This document shows, in pieces, positions 11,926 to 24,510 of a DNA stretch of 64,000 nt. The translations under genes and the position numbers were made by a program. This DNA is from Nyssa sinensis (taxonomy: Eukaryota; Streptophyta; Magnoliopsida; Cornales; Nyssaceae), in assembly GCA_008638375.1 (NCBI GenBank), contig CM018032.1, positions 52,850,382 to 52,914,381 of the forward strand. The letters are read 5' to 3'. Below the pieces are notes generated by a model that saw only the letters and a list, made by a program, of their open reading frames with translations, was not told the DNA's origin and searched no databases. Every line of letters begins with the position of its first letter. Position 1 is the first letter of the stretch.

Positions 11926-12285
11926 TGATAAGTATACACTAGGTCTTCATTATCAAATATTCAATTCTATCAAACTGACACAATCTATTTTTGAAGTGAA
12001 AATTTTTATTAACTTGTGATGATTAAATAAAATTATTTATAGTTTGGTTTCAAGGAAATCTTAGTTAAAAATTTGTTGTTACAATGATACTTGATTAAAA
12101 CATGCAATTGATATGGAAAGTGGATTTAGTTTGGCGTACGTAAATTGACTCAAATATCTCCTTACTAATTCATAAAAAAAAACATATAATTAATATGCTA
12201 AAGTATTCGACTTAATCATATATATTATCTACTTTATCAATTAAATATATTTAAGTAAATTAATCATGCATCATCCAACATTTAT
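9001..12285. other. Gene-poor AT-rich intergenic DNA
   Basis: No coding sequence recognised. The stretch 9610-9740, with repeated TCAACTC/TTAACTC motifs and GTGTCGTGTCATAAATTAAC, looks like a dispersed plant repeat end. From 9870 to 10260 it is A/T-tract rich. The short frame at 11515-11799 has no family features. Confidence 0.45.
11868..11925. repeat. (CT)n microsatellite
   Basis: An uninterrupted CT repeat of about 45 bases followed by one TA interruption and a few more units. Confidence 0.95.
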
Positions 12286-12289
12286 TGTA

Positions 12290-12800
12290 AAGAACACGGT
12301 ATGTCATACGTTGGGTTAATATCATGACATGTGTCCATTATGTCCTGAATCATGAAGATTAAACACACTTGGAGGCATACCAAACTACAAATTACAAAGC
12401 AAGGACAAATGAGGGTTCTGAACTGATTACCATCTTCCATGAACTATTGACCTCAGAATAAGGAACATAGTTTGACTTGGTAACTTCTATCTATGAATAT
12501 TCACAAGTTTCAACTTTTATGGTTTCTAATCCTCCTCAAATTCGGAGATCTACAATTTATAAATAAAGCTCCAAGATAAGCTTCCAGTTCATGTTCACTT
12601 AATTTCTTTAATTACTATCGTTATTTTTCTCTAAATTTATCTGATTACTGATAAAAAACTGGTAACATCGGTGTGGCGTCATTTGTGGGAGTGACTGGAG
12701 TTCCTACTCAAAATATACATAGATCCAAACTTTTGTGTGTAGAAGAACGATTAAGAAGTGTAATTGGCGGACAAGAACATAACGTAAAAAAACTACAGGG
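12290..12800 (+). mobile_element. LTR end and primer-site-like remnant (Ty3/gypsy)
   Basis: TTATAAATAAAGCTCC (TATA-like) near 12560 is followed about 110 bases later by GGTGTGGCGTCATTTGTGGG. The latter resembles the junction of an Athila/Tat LTR with its tRNA-Asp-type primer site (TGGCGCC...GTGGGA). No coding domain follows. The call rests only on these two signals. Confidence 0.35.
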
Positions 12801-15247
12801 AAGATCGATTAAGAATGTAAGACTATCAGGTAGCGTAGCAACTTAGTGATAAGTAATTTGTTGTTACTTATAATGATTGGTTTTGTTAGTGGATACATTT
12901 TCTAGCATTGATGGATTTTCTTTAAAATGAGGGTTTTTCACGTAAAATTCAGTGTCTCTCGTGACCTATTAGTTTTTAGTTAATTAATTATAACCTTAAA
13001 ATGTCTCAATATATTTCTATTTCATATGAAAAATTGAGCAAACAATGTTTGGCTTATAACCACAGTGAAAGTGGTTTAAAAAAATTGTTTTGGATAATTT
13101 CTTTACATAACAATCTTGAAATGAATGGTTAGGTTTACCGTGTTCTTAAATTATAGATTGTTAAAGAAGACTAGTTGAAGTGATTAATTGTATTTTCATT
13201 CTCTTACTCTTTCTAAATTTTTTTCTTTTTCCCTCTATCCAAGTTGTACATTAGATAAGAGGGTGGGTTACCTCTTTTTCTTTCACCTAGGAAAAGAAAT
13301 AATGACTTATTTGTGACTATCCCTTCATATATCACGTATTTAAAGGGATTTGTAAAATTATGACAAAATGAGGGATTTAGGGTGACACCAAATAAGCTCC
13401 ATTTAATCACTAAATATAAAATTATTTTGTAATTAATTAATGACTAATTAATTCTATTAAATAATTAGAATTGTAGTGTAATTTGATTTATATATTGTCA
13501 AACCAATTCATAACAATTTTAAAATCTAATTCACTAATTATTATTCGCTATTAATTGGTCATCATCTTAATATATAATTTCTTGAAAAGACCGGATTCAG
13601 ATTTTAGTAATTAATCAATTGAATTAACACATAGGTGAAATAATTCTTTCTAATTTAGAGAGTATAGATTTCATCTTGGGAATATGTGTTCTCACAACCT
13701 AAACAATAATTTTTCAAAATACTAATGTGTTGATTTGAAAGACCTCACTCATTTGTAATTTAAAGTCACAAACTTTAATCCACTATTTTCTCAAGAATAA
13801 GAGCTTACTACAAATAGTAAATATAATAATTACATCATAGATGAAAGTTTTATATGATGTGTTTTTTATAGTGATTCAATTTAATGTATTTCAAATACAC
13901 TAGTGCATTAATCCAGAATCAATTACTCTAATGGTTACAATAAACCATCTTATCCCGTTAAGGTTAACTAGATTACAATCTTACAGATAAGATGTCAAGT
14001 TTTATCAATGACTGCTAATAAATCTAAAGTTGTTAGATCATAAATTTATATCTCCTTTACATAAATCTAATTTATATATATGAATTATTTCAATGAAAAT
14101 TTAAAGACTAACTATCTCAGGATACAAAATAACAATATTTATATGTATGATAATATGAAAATCAATAACAATAAATCAAATTTATTAAATAATAACAAAA
14201 AAATTTTGAGTGTGAGAACATAACTAAAGAAAATAAAAAGTTGAGAACATACATCCTAACAAACACAACTAAAGAAAATATAGAGTTGAGAACTTCTTCC
14301 ATCCATATTGTGACTCGTTCAAGCCTATATCGGTCAAATGGGTTGCTCACATATTATAAAAAGTGATCGTACAAAATTAGTTTGATAAAAATAACAACAC
14401 AATTAATATGTTATTTGGATAAATATATTTTCAAAGTGACAATGAAATATGAAATTTGTTGTCCTTTATTCAGTAGATGCTATGTGTGTGTGTGTGTGTG
14501 TATATATTAAATAAATTAATATTTCAACAAAATAATTATATAAAGTATTTAAAAACTTAACTATTTTTTTTTTGGTAAATGAATTTCATTTCAACCAAAG
14601 GTAGGGGAACACCCCAGATAAAACTTAACTATGCTAGTGTATATAGATACATTATTTTACAAAATTAGGCTAGTTTTATAACTTTTATGAAGTTAAAATA
14701 GCAAATTTGTACATGATATTTTCATAATATTAGTGAAAGGTTAATGGCAAAATGAGAAAGACAATTTTATTGCCCAAAGGCAAAAAAAATATTTTATAAA
14801 TTTATTTAAGCAAAAGAGAAAATATGAAGAAAAAAAAAGCAATTTTTACTAGGTAGGACTACAAGAGTTATTCCAAAAGTGTTTTTGCCCAACTAATTAC
14901 CAACTTAGTCTTTGTGGTGGGCCGAACAAGTGTTCTGTGTATTGAAAGACGTTGTTTCAGGGATCGTTTGGCGTTCTGATTAGAGACCCAAAATCACGAT
15001 TATAGACTGTGAGAATGAGAAAATTGGTTTTTGGTGCTTCCAAAAATTACCAGTTGCGAGTCGGGTTTTTTTATTAGAATCACGGGACCAAACACCGTCT
15101 AAGCTATAGTGGGATCATAGACAAGTAATAATAATAATAATAATAATAAATAGTGGGTAGAGTGAAAATCTTATCATCTCACATAATTGTTTTTTATTAA
15201 ATTATAGTTTTTTACTTTATAATATTATTAAAGCCTTATTGAGATAG
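12801..15247. other. Gene-poor AT-rich intergenic DNA
   Basis: No gene recognised. It contains a TG/TA microsatellite at about 14486-14506, an AAT microsatellite at 15126-15150, and near 14570-14625 a short sequence (GTAAATGAATTTCATTT after a T-run) that resembles the 3' end of a LINE in minus orientation. Confidence 0.45.
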
Positions 15248-15252
15248 AAGAA

Positions 15253-15675
15253 TGACGTAACGGAAGCTTGTGAAGAAGTAGAACACCGTCTGTTTCTTTA
15301 AAAATATTCTTTAGTAACAAAGTAATATGGGGACTTCTTACCTAACAAGAGAAAATAAATCTCTAAAATTCGTAATTGAATTAATATTAATGAAAAACTT
15401 CTCATAAAGACCTATTACATCATATTTATGGTGTTAAAACACTACTACTTTGATTACGAAACCAAAACTCTTATTTTTATACTAATCCTATTGCGTACAA
15501 TAAAGACTAGTAAGTCAAATAGGAAACTACTAATTCCTATATTTTCTCTACTAATCCAAATAAAACTAGGAAACTAGAGAAATTATGAATAAATTAAAAT
15601 AAAAAACTAAACAATCTTAATACAACTCTAAAACAACTTTTTATATTTTTAAGGTACCAAATCTGTCCTACATCA
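15253..15675 (-). repeat. 3' LTR of the gag-only element
   Basis: Read on the minus strand it runs TGATGTAGGACA...ACGTCA, with TG...CA ends. It is closely similar to 16791-17209 over its full length. Confidence 0.9.
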
Positions 15676-15833
15676 GTCTCTCCCAATTGAAAACAACTCG
15701 ACCTCGAGTTGATTGGATGTATGCGACCTCGAAGTCGTCCATAACCGGGTAATAATAATCGAATCTTTTGAAGAATAATTAAATATTCAAGGAGTTCGTC
15801 TACCATATCTTCCATAAATTCGGTAATTTTAGG

Positions 15834-16758
15834 TCATTTTTCTGATGATAATAATGCTCCAGTAATGAAACAAAAATTATCTTCTTGATCTACCACAATT
15901 TTAATTTTATTATAAGTATTAGAATCATCTTTCACGAATTCAAGTTCAGTTTCATCATCTTTAGTGTTGACAACTTCAATGAGATTTTCTTGGTCAACTT
16001 CTTCTTTATCATCTGCACTAACTGTCTCAACAACATCAATAGAACTAAATTCAACTTTATTTTCTATCAACTCTTTGTGATATTCTTCAACGCATGGAAG
16101 ACTTTGATTTTCGCTTTCTATGACAAGAGAGTCTTCTATAAGAATGTTGACTTCTTTCAGCAATTTAGTATTTGGAACCTTATTAGTTGAAGTCGCTTTC
16201 ACTATTTCAGACTTTTCTTGTATTTTTTTCTTGGTGCTTTCCCATGTTGGCCTGTATTTATCTTCTAAAATCTGCAAATAATTTCTTGGCAAAAATCTAT
16301 TCATAAGCAGTTTCATCATTCTTGGCCATGAACGAATACATCTTTTTCTTTGTAGTTGTCTATGCTTCTGTAAATCAAGCCACTATTTCGCAAATCCAAT
16401 GAGTTTAGCTTCAACCCAAAAATATTTTTTTTTTCTTCTAACAGTCTTAAATCACAAAGACAATCATCTAAATCATATATCCAATCATTAAAGTCTTCAA
16501 AATAAAAGTTACCATTAAAATATGAAAGTCTTTCGTAATTGCGAATAGCCCTGTTTTTAGGCTGACCTCGGTAATTCCTCTATTATGTCGGAGTATGGCT
16601 TCAGCATCTTCCTCATCCTCACTCAGGTTATCTTCATAGGCTAACTGCCTACGTGGAATATCTGGATGGCGTTCACGAACAACTTCAGCCATTGTAACCA
16701 TATTTTCCTCACGGTCACTGCCGTCAAGGATTTCGCCCTCGTTCTGTGCGTTCGCCAT
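15834..16758 (-). pseudogene. Gag-like protein of the gag-only element, frameshifted
   Basis: The frame opens with ATG at 16758, 30 bases beyond the primer site, and reads MANAQNEGEILDGSD, an acidic N-terminus with VVRERHPDIPRRQLAYED. After about 70 codons it shifts frame; the next frame reads LSYFNGNFYFEDFNDWIYDL, which matches the gypsy Gag pattern of a fruiting D/F-W segment. Further on, PRMMKLLMNRFLPRNY with ILEDKY matches the Gag motif before the spacer. The last part (16190-15834) is a Glu/Asp-rich tail with no zinc knuckle. Several shifts make it non-functional as it stands. Confidence 0.75.
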
Positions 16759-16776
16759 CTAAACAAGATTAAGTCT

Positions 16777-16788
16777 GCTCTGATACCA
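16777..16788 (-). other. Primer binding site (initiator Met tRNA type)
   Basis: TGGTATCAGAGC on the minus strand, complementary to the 3' end of plant initiator Met tRNA. Confidence 0.85.
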
Positions 16789-16790
16789 AC

Positions 16791-17209
16791 TAACGTAACG
16801 GAAGATTGTGAAGAAGTAGAACACCTCCTGCTTCTTTGAAAATATTCTTTAGTAACAAAGTAACATGGAGACTCCTCACCCAATAAGAGAAAATAAATCT
16901 TCAAAATTCATAATTGAATTAATATTAATGAAAAACTTCCCATAAAGACCTATTACATCATATTTATAGTGCTAAAACACTACTACTTTGACTACGAAAC
17001 CAAAACTCTTATTTTTATACTAATCCTACTACAATAAAGACTAGTAAGTCAAATATAAAACTACTAATTCCTATATTTTCTCTACTAATCCAAATAAAAT
17101 TAGGAAACTAGAGAAATTATGAATAAATTAAAATAAAAAACTAAACAATCTTAATACAACTCTAAAACAACTTTCCATATTTTTAAGGTATCAAATTTGT
17201 CCTACATCA
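16791..17209 (-). repeat. 5' LTR of the gag-only element
   Basis: Read on the minus strand it runs TGATGTAGGACA...ACGTTA; the terminal CA has mutated to TA. The primer binding site follows directly, and the 5-bp duplication lies outside. Confidence 0.9.
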
Positions 17210-17214
17210 AAGAA

Positions 17215-17838
17215 AGTCCCTTTGATGTGATATAACTATTTTTTACAATTTTTTTTTTTATTTTATGAAAAATTTCTCTATCATATAAATATAAAAAATT
17301 TAAATTGGCAATATCTTGTTCATTCTTATTCATTAATAAATTTACTTTTTATTTGCTGATTAAAAAAAGGCACTGCAAGAAACTACACTTTTATCAACAG
17401 AATCTCAAGGGTTGACTATAAAATCGTCGCAACTATTAACAGTTTCCCAAAGAAATTTTTTTTCCCTTGGTATTAATACTAGAATTTATGCCAAGTGTCA
17501 GAAATAGTTTTTTTTTTTTTGACAATATACGGAATTGTCGGTATTAATTATTATTTTTGACAGTATTCTATGTGACTGTGTCGTAATTAAGTTATTATTA
17601 CATTAATGTACAGACATAGCTTATTGAAAGATGACATTAAATAACTGTCCTCCCCACCACCTAGATATTAAAAAACTATAGAGTAACACTATTTAATAAT
17701 TAAAATATATAAGTATCGACAGAAAACATGACCAAAAGTCTTGCAAAATTATTTTCATTAGCCAGTAGAAACTATATGGATAACTAGTGTGAGGTTAGTT
17801 TCCCGTAAGAATAATAAATATTCATATTTCCGTCTTTA

Positions 17839-17879
<41 letters not shown>

Positions 17880-19778
17880 AAAATATATATATAGTAACTT
17901 CTCAGATTGTCAAACAACAAACACCTTTTTATTCATTGGACAATTTGATAGATTGGGGGTTCATTTCTACAGTAATTAATCGGTGATCTCTTGCAACTAT
18001 AATTAAATGAACAATGTATTATACATACACATGTAACTTATTATCTGACTATTAAGATCATTGAGACCGATCCATTCATTGATTTCTCCATCTATGAACT
18101 CTTTTCACTTCCTCGAGAAACCATCTCTCTTTCCGTAATTGGGATTAAAGCACCAACTTCTTTCTCTCCCCATTTGTGTACTTAATTTTCCACGTTTGAT
18201 GTTTTACAATTTCACCATAAAATGGCCTCATAAAATCATTCTAAAGTACATCAACAATAAACTAACTTATATGAACCAATGTGTTTTAACTGATGAATGA
18301 ATTAGAATTTAAGTTTTTATTTATTTCAATCACTTTATATCTATTTTCTGTGTGATGCAATAGTGAAAATATTTTCTTATATAGTAGCATAATCAGGAAT
18401 CCTTTTTTGCAAAGATCATTAAATAATGTCACTTTGTCAAAAAATATATATTCAATTATCATAAATAAAATTAATAATAGTACTTAAAATTAAAAATAAA
18501 TGTAAAAAAATTGAATACATTAATCTTATTAGGGAGATTCAGTAATAAGTCCCCCATAAAGTACTTAATCAACACAAGGTTTAACTCAAAACATTTTAAC
18601 CCAAAAAGCCCATTAGTATTTTATTGACAAAAGTAGTCATCCAAGTGAAAACATAGTGGAACAATCTTATTGTGCCTTTCCTATGCCTGATCCATTGCCA
18701 TGTCATCCCCTTTTCTTTTTAAAACTTCAAATTCAAATAACTTGCAATATATAAATTCAATGTTTTTTAATAAAAATTATATATTTCGACTTTAAAAATT
18801 AAGATCTATCAAATAAGATACATATTGCATATGAAATTCTGTCAAAAAAATTGTGTTTTTTCAACAAAGAAATTTCATTCTGCACATCACTGTTTAAAAA
18901 CTCTATGTTCAAAATTTCTCTGTCCAAATATTGTTTATCGGATAGAGAAATTTCTTAAACAAAAAAAATTACACATATTTTTCACAATGCATCAAATAAT
19001 CTTTTTTTCCATAGAAAAGTGGTAATACTCTAACATTGATAAAACAAGAAAATTAGATAGAGAAAAAATACACAATTAAAAGAAAAATATCAATAGAGAA
19101 TGTTTTATCGGACAGAGAAATTTGAAATAGTTCTCTATCCAAAAAAATTTGTGAAAATTTTAAGATGAACTCAAAAATCCAAGTAATAAATAAATAAATT
19201 CAGCCAAAGATAAAATAAAAACCAAAAAAACTGAAACCCAACTATACAAAGCATGGCAGTAAGGCAACTTGATCTATCATTGAATTAAACATATTGCTCA
19301 TATAACTCCATATGCATAAAAAAGATGAATTGCCACCTTTTGACTTTCCACATGGGACAATGAATTACATTTCACCGTGACATTTCGAAAATAAATTATA
19401 TATCCCATCAACGGCTTCCTACTTAAACCCTTAAGAAATCAAGCTGCAAAACCAAAGAAGTAAAATGATTCTGCACTCCAAGTTATTTGAATTTTACTAG
19501 TGATCAAAGTAATAAAGTTAAAGAAGGAATTAAAATAGTGAAACAAAAAAGTAAACATAAATGGTTTCAAGATGATATAATAATTCCAGCCATGGCCACA
19601 ACCATGCATGAGAAACTCCCCTGCTTATAGTAGACATAAATTATTAAACATGCGTTATTAACTAAGTTGCCTTATCAAAAAAATTATCTTCACATCTTGC
19701 TTGCTTCATGTAATTGTCAATCATTTTTTGTCTTGATGATGACACATCTATGTTTGTGTTTGGACGATGGGCCTTGAT

Positions 19779-19816
<38 letters not shown>

Positions 19817-19872
19817 GGTGGGGGTGTGACTGAGGGTGGGTGTTCTCGGAGTTTTTGATCGGGTTGTTGTAG
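17215..19872. other. Gene-poor intergenic DNA with microsatellites
   Basis: No gene recognised. CACTGCAAGAAACTACA at 17371 resembles one end of a CACTA transposon, but no matching end was found. A CT/TA microsatellite lies at 17838-17895. From 18840 to 19140 three similar motifs (CAAAGAAATTTC, AGAGAAATTT) recur. Confidence 0.4.
19786..19815. repeat. (GA)n microsatellite
   Basis: About 15 GA units in a row. Confidence 0.9.
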
Positions 19873-19880
19873 GTTAGTAG

Positions 19881-20629
19881 CAATGTTTTAAAACCCGGAC
19901 TGGACCGACCAGTTCAACCCTTTGAACCGTCGATCGGTCCACAAAATAGTCCGGTTTAACCCATAAACCCGTTTTAAGTTGAAAACCGTTCTAAAAATAG
20001 AAAACCGGACGGTCCGACCGTTGAACTGGTTGACCCAGTATTGGGTCAACTGGTTCTTGGCTGCAATTTTTTTTTTTTTGGTATATTCAAAATCTCAAAT
20101 TTTATGCAATTTTTTGGCTGAATTTATTTTGGATTGTATTTAAAATTTTAAACCCTTGAAGTTTGAAACTCTAGTATTATATATTTGCATCATGTGGTAT
20201 TTTATTTTATTTTATGCATGATTATTAGTGTTTGTATCTTCTTCTTTTTTTTTTCATGTAGTTGAAGACTAAATTATTAGATTATGCTTGGATTGGATGT
20301 TAAAATAATTTTTGTTATGATCCTTGCGATTATGGAAGAATGGCAATGAAGTTTCAACTTTCAACATTGTAATAAGGTATGTCTACTATACTTTTTTCAT
20401 TTTTTTCCTTGAAGTTTTACATATTAAGAAAATTCATATTTTGTAATTTTTTTTAATATAATTTTTAGTAATTTTTGTATAATTTTTTAAATTTAAAATA
20501 TCAATAATATATATTATTAAATTTATTAATTACATAATTATGACATCACGGTTTGATTCTGATTAAACTGATAACTCGTAACCCGGACATTTTTTCGGTT
20601 CGATGAACGGGCTGAGTCTGAAAACATTG
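19881..20629. mobile_element. hAT-type non-autonomous DNA transposon
   Basis: A 749-base element with inverted ends CAATGTTTTAAAACCCGG on the left and CAATGTTTTCAGACTCAG (reverse complement) on the right. The 8-bp target duplication GTTAGTAG is perfect at 19873-19880 and 20630-20637. Length and duplication size fit the hAT superfamily. It has no transposase frame. The first 170 bases are rich in CCGG/GGTCC palindromic motifs. Confidence 0.85.
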
Positions 20630-20637
20630 GTTAGTAG

Positions 20638-21282
20638 GGGCGTAGAGACCTGGAGATAAAAATATGAGATCTAGAGAATTAAATAATGGTAAACTTGTCA
20701 TTAAAAATAAAATATTATGCCACTTTCAAATTCTATTTGGAGATGTGTTTGATGTACAAAATCTTGTTTCAAAGATTTGTAAGAGACAGACTCTGTTTGC
20801 TAAAATTAAATTTCTTTTTTCCAGAAATATTCTCTATTGATATTTTTCTTTTAGTTGTATATTCTTTTCTTTATCTATTTTTTTTAATGTTGGAGTATTA
20901 CTATACTTTCCTGAGGAAGGGAGAATTTGTTTAACGAAAGCATTTTTATTTTTGTCAAGAAATGTGATTTAGTTCTTCAGATAGAAATTTTTGTCAAACA
21001 AATAGAGTATTTTGTCTACCAACACAACTACACATACATGCAATATTCCTAAAATTTTCACAAACATTATATCACAACAAACACGGCCATACAGACTTGC
21101 TATATTGCTACAAATTGCACAAACATTAATCAGTTAATCTCTTCGATTATTTTGAGTTCGACATGCATGAACATGTTGTAGTAAAATGGTCATACCTTTC
21201 ATTTAGAATTGAAAACTTAGCTCATTTTTTCTATTAAACTAGCTAGAAGCAACAAAAGTATAAAAAGACTACTCTTAGGCTC
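20638..21282. other. Intergenic, no gene seen
   Basis: AT-rich sequence. The only notable item is the partial copy of the ~180-bp repeat near 21175-21235. Confidence 0.4.
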
Positions 21283-21285
21283 TTG

Positions 21286-21901
21286 GGCCATGTTTGGTAG
21301 GCTGGAACGAGGGTAGGAATGTAATGCGCATTTCTGATGCTGTTCCATTCTTGTGTTTGTTTAGACTTTTTAGGCCAGAATCGTCATTCCAAATGGAATG
21401 ACTATTCCCAAAGAAGTCGGAATCGTCATTCCTTACCAAAAGTCACAGAATGCTCATTCCATTCTTTACCAAAATTTTTAATTTTTTTTTTGCTAAAAAA
21501 AAAAATGCAAGTTGATTTTTTTTTTGTTTTTTGCCAATAAAAAAAATGCAGGTTGAATTTTATTTTATTTTTGCCAATAAAAAAAATGCAAATTGAATTT
21601 TTTTTTTCTTTTACCAATAATTTTTTTTTGTTTTTGCCAATAAAAAAAATGTAGGTTGAATTTTTTTGTTCATTAAACATACATGAAAACTTTAAAATTT
21701 ATACAAGTACTTTGAATATCTAACTTAATATTAAATTCATTCCAACAATTTGATGGTTCAAACCAAATATAGGAATGTAATTGTCATTCCATTATTGGGT
21801 ATTCAGCTAAACAAAAGAATTGAATAATTATTCCCATTTCATTCTACTCCTGATGCTATTTCATTCCTATCTTATTCTATTTCAAAGTACCAAACGTACC
21901 C
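21286..21901. mobile_element. PIF/Harbinger-like MITE, larger form
   Basis: 616 bases with inverted ends GGCCATGTTTGGTAG and GGGTACGTTTGGTAC (right end, reverse complement), flanked by TTG on both sides as a 3-bp duplication. Its ends resemble those of 27192-27413. The middle contains a tandem repeat (21480-21665) with about four copies of a ~45-55-base unit built around GCCAATAAAAAAAATGCA. Confidence 0.65.
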
Positions 21902-21904
21902 TTG

Positions 21905-22805
21905 TAGTCAGTCTGAATATGTTATGGTAAAATAGACGGATCTTGTTCTAGAAAAATCAAAACTGAGATCCATATTTTTTTTTTGTTGAAAAGTAGACTC
22001 ATAGATATTTCGAGTGATATAAGAATTACAAGTTAATTCATTGGGATTAAATTGCACTTTTAGTTTAAAGATAGCCCAAAAATGTTGACTGATAGACTAA
22101 ACATATTGTTGTAAAATGGTCATATTCTAGAAAAATCGAAATTGATCTTCGATTCTTTTTGTTGGAAGGTAAACTCATAGCTATTTCTAGCAATATAATA
22201 TTTTCAGACTAATTCAGTAGGATTAGATTACACTTTTAGTCTGAAGATAACCCAAAAATGTTGATCGACAGACTAAGCATGTTGTGGTAAAATGGTAATA
22301 TTTTCCTCTAGAAAAATCAAAACTAAGCTCCATTTTTTGTTGGAAATTAGAATCATAGAGATTTCTAGTGATATAAGATATGCATACTAATTCGTTGGGA
22401 GCATATTAAAGTTTTAGTATAAAGACAATCCAAAAATGTTGACTGACAACCTGAATATGTTGTGATAATATAGTCATACCTTTCTCTAGAAAGATCGTAA
22501 CTGAGCTCCATTTTTTTTGTTAAGAAGTAGACTTATGAAGATTTCTAGTAATATAAGATTTTTGGCCTATTTCATTAGGAGCATATATTTGTTTTAGTTT
22601 GAAGACAGTCCAAAAATGCTGATTGATAGCTTGAACATGTTGTGGGAAAGTAACCATATCTTGCTCTAGAAAAATCAAAATTGAGCTCCATTTTTTTGGT
22701 TGGAAAGTAGACTTAGCTTTCTAGTGAAATAATATTTATAGGAAAATTTATTAGGAGCATATTGCAATTTTAGTTTGAAGACAACCCCAAAATGATGACT
22801 GGTAG
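21905..22805. repeat. Tandem array, unit about 180 bp, five copies
   Basis: The marker CTAGAAAAATCAAAACTGAG recurs near 21949, 22127, 22309, 22486 and 22666, so the unit is about 177-182 bases. Each copy also holds TTTTTGTTGGAAAGTAGAC, ATTTCTAGTGATATAAGA and CCAAAAATGTTGACTGA. A partial, more diverged copy (CATGTTGTAGTAAAATGGTC) at about 21175-21235 lies left of the Harbinger-like MITE, suggesting the MITE landed at the array edge. Confidence 0.8.
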
Positions 22806-23815
22806 AATTTCTCTATCTTACAAACAAAAAAAATACCCTCAAATTGTTGTCTAAAACAAAATTTCTTTGTTGAAAAAACATAAATTTCTTGACATAATTT
22901 CTTATGTAATTTGGATCTTGTTTGATAAATCTCAATTTTTAGAGTTCAAATATATAATTTTTATTAAAAAATAAATTTATATATTGTAAGTTATTTAATT
23001 TTAAAGTTTCATAAACAACAAGTGATGATGTAGCATATGTTGGTCATAAGAAAGGGCGGAAGAAGCCATTTCTCCATGTTTTCACATGAAGGGATATTTT
23101 TGTTAACAAAATACTAACTTTTTAGATTAAAATATTTTGACTTGTACTTTGTGCTAATTAAGCACTTTATGATAAACTATTACTGAATTCCCCTTAAAAA
23201 TATACCCTTTTAGAATATAGTTGTATAAATAGGGGCAGAGTCAGGTTTTTGTGTTAGTTGGGGAAAAGTAAAACTCATTAACAAAATTAAATTTTAATTC
23301 CATAAAATCTATAAAATAAACTGTTACTAAATCTATTTTGAATAATTAAAGAGAACAAAAATTTAAAAGTTTTTTTTAGATAAATTAACAAAATCGATAG
23401 TTCGATCATAATATTAACAAAAAGTAAGAATAACTCAAATAGAACAACTATACTTTTTGTTATAATTAGAAAAATTACAATCTTTACACATTATTTATGA
23501 GATTTGTCTTATTTAGGTGCACTCTATACAATCTTTTTACTATTTTTTATAAGAAAAATATATGTACATGATTTGACATTACTTTCATAAAATTATTAAT
23601 CCAAATTCATAATTCTTAAACAAAAAACTTAATTTAACTATTCCCAATTAATATTCTTTTATTGGCAAATGTAGATCTCTTTATTGATTTTGATTATCTT
23701 TTTCTCTCTTTTATTTTAAAACTTTTAATGTCTCGTAAAGTAGTCATATGAATAATTTAGAAGTTTCATAATAAATATCTACTAGGACTCTTTGAAGGTA
23801 CTTTTACCAAGCATA

Positions 23816-23816
<1 letters not shown>

Positions 23817-23875
<59 letters not shown>

Positions 23876-23876
23876 T
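23817..23876. repeat. (TC)n(TA)n compound microsatellite
   Basis: About 17 TC units followed by about 12 TA units. Confidence 0.95.
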
Positions 23877-23899
23877 TTACCTACCAAAAAAATACTAAA

Positions 23900-24510
23900 A
23901 AGAAAAAAAAATAAGAATCCTTTTTCAATTGAGATTTAGACCAAAATAAAGTTAAAATAAAAAAAATATTGAAAGGAAAAAAACATCAAGAATCCTTCAA
24001 TCATGTATCCTTCAATTGATATTTAGTCTAGAATAATGTTAAAATAAAATTAAGTTAAAATCAAAAAAATATTGAAAGGAAAACAACATAAAAAATCCTT
24101 CAATGATGTATCCTTCAATTGGTATTTAGTCCAGAATAATGTTAAAATAAAATTAAAGAAAATATATAGTCATATGTTCATTATAAAAATTTGAGCCTTT
24201 AAAAAAGATTTTTTTTCCTTGAATAAACAATACTAAAAGGAAAACAACAATAAGAATCCTTCGTCAATTGAGATTTAGACCAAAATAAAGTTAAAATAAA
24301 AAAAAAAATTATTGAAAGGAAAACAACATCAAGAATCCTTCAATGATGTATCCTTCAGTTGAGATTTAGACTAGAATAAAGTTAAAATAAATTTAAAGGA
24401 AATATATAATCATATGTTCATTAGTGGCTATATATATTCTTCTCCCTCATTTGAATGCCAAATTATAAAAATTTAAGCCTTTAAAAAAGATTTTTTTTCT
24501 TCAGTAAACC
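23900..24510. repeat. Local direct repeats
   Basis: Motifs AAGAATCCTTCAATGATGTA, ATTGAGATTTAGACCAAAAT and ATATTGAAAGGAAAACAACA recur three to four times. The block 23910-24215, ending in AGCCTTTAAAAAAGATTTTT, is repeated with gaps at 24240-24500. This looks like two rounds of tandem duplication. Confidence 0.75.

Larger units (their letters stand above)
15253..17209 (-). mobile_element. Complete gag-only LTR retrotransposon (TR-GAG type)
   Basis: A small LTR element of 1957 bases on the minus strand with every terminus visible. LTRs of about 420 bases lie at 15253-15675 and 16791-17209. The target duplication AAGAA is perfect at 15248-15252 and 17210-17214. The primer binding site TGGTATCAGAGC (initiator Met tRNA type) begins three bases inside the 5' LTR, and a purine tract (GGGAGAGAC) precedes the 3' LTR. 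The internal region of about 1.1 kb encodes only gag-like protein, with no protease, RT or integrase. It must have moved using enzymes supplied by another gypsy element. Confidence 0.9.

Noticed and set aside
15885..16190. 101-residue plus-strand frame
   Set aside because: Shadow of the acidic Gag tail on the minus strand; Phe/Ile-rich composition mirrors the complementary Glu/Asp codons.
17371..17640. CACTA transposon end (CACTGCAAGAAA)
   Set aside because: Only one imperfect terminus; no matching inverted end or 3-bp duplication was found.
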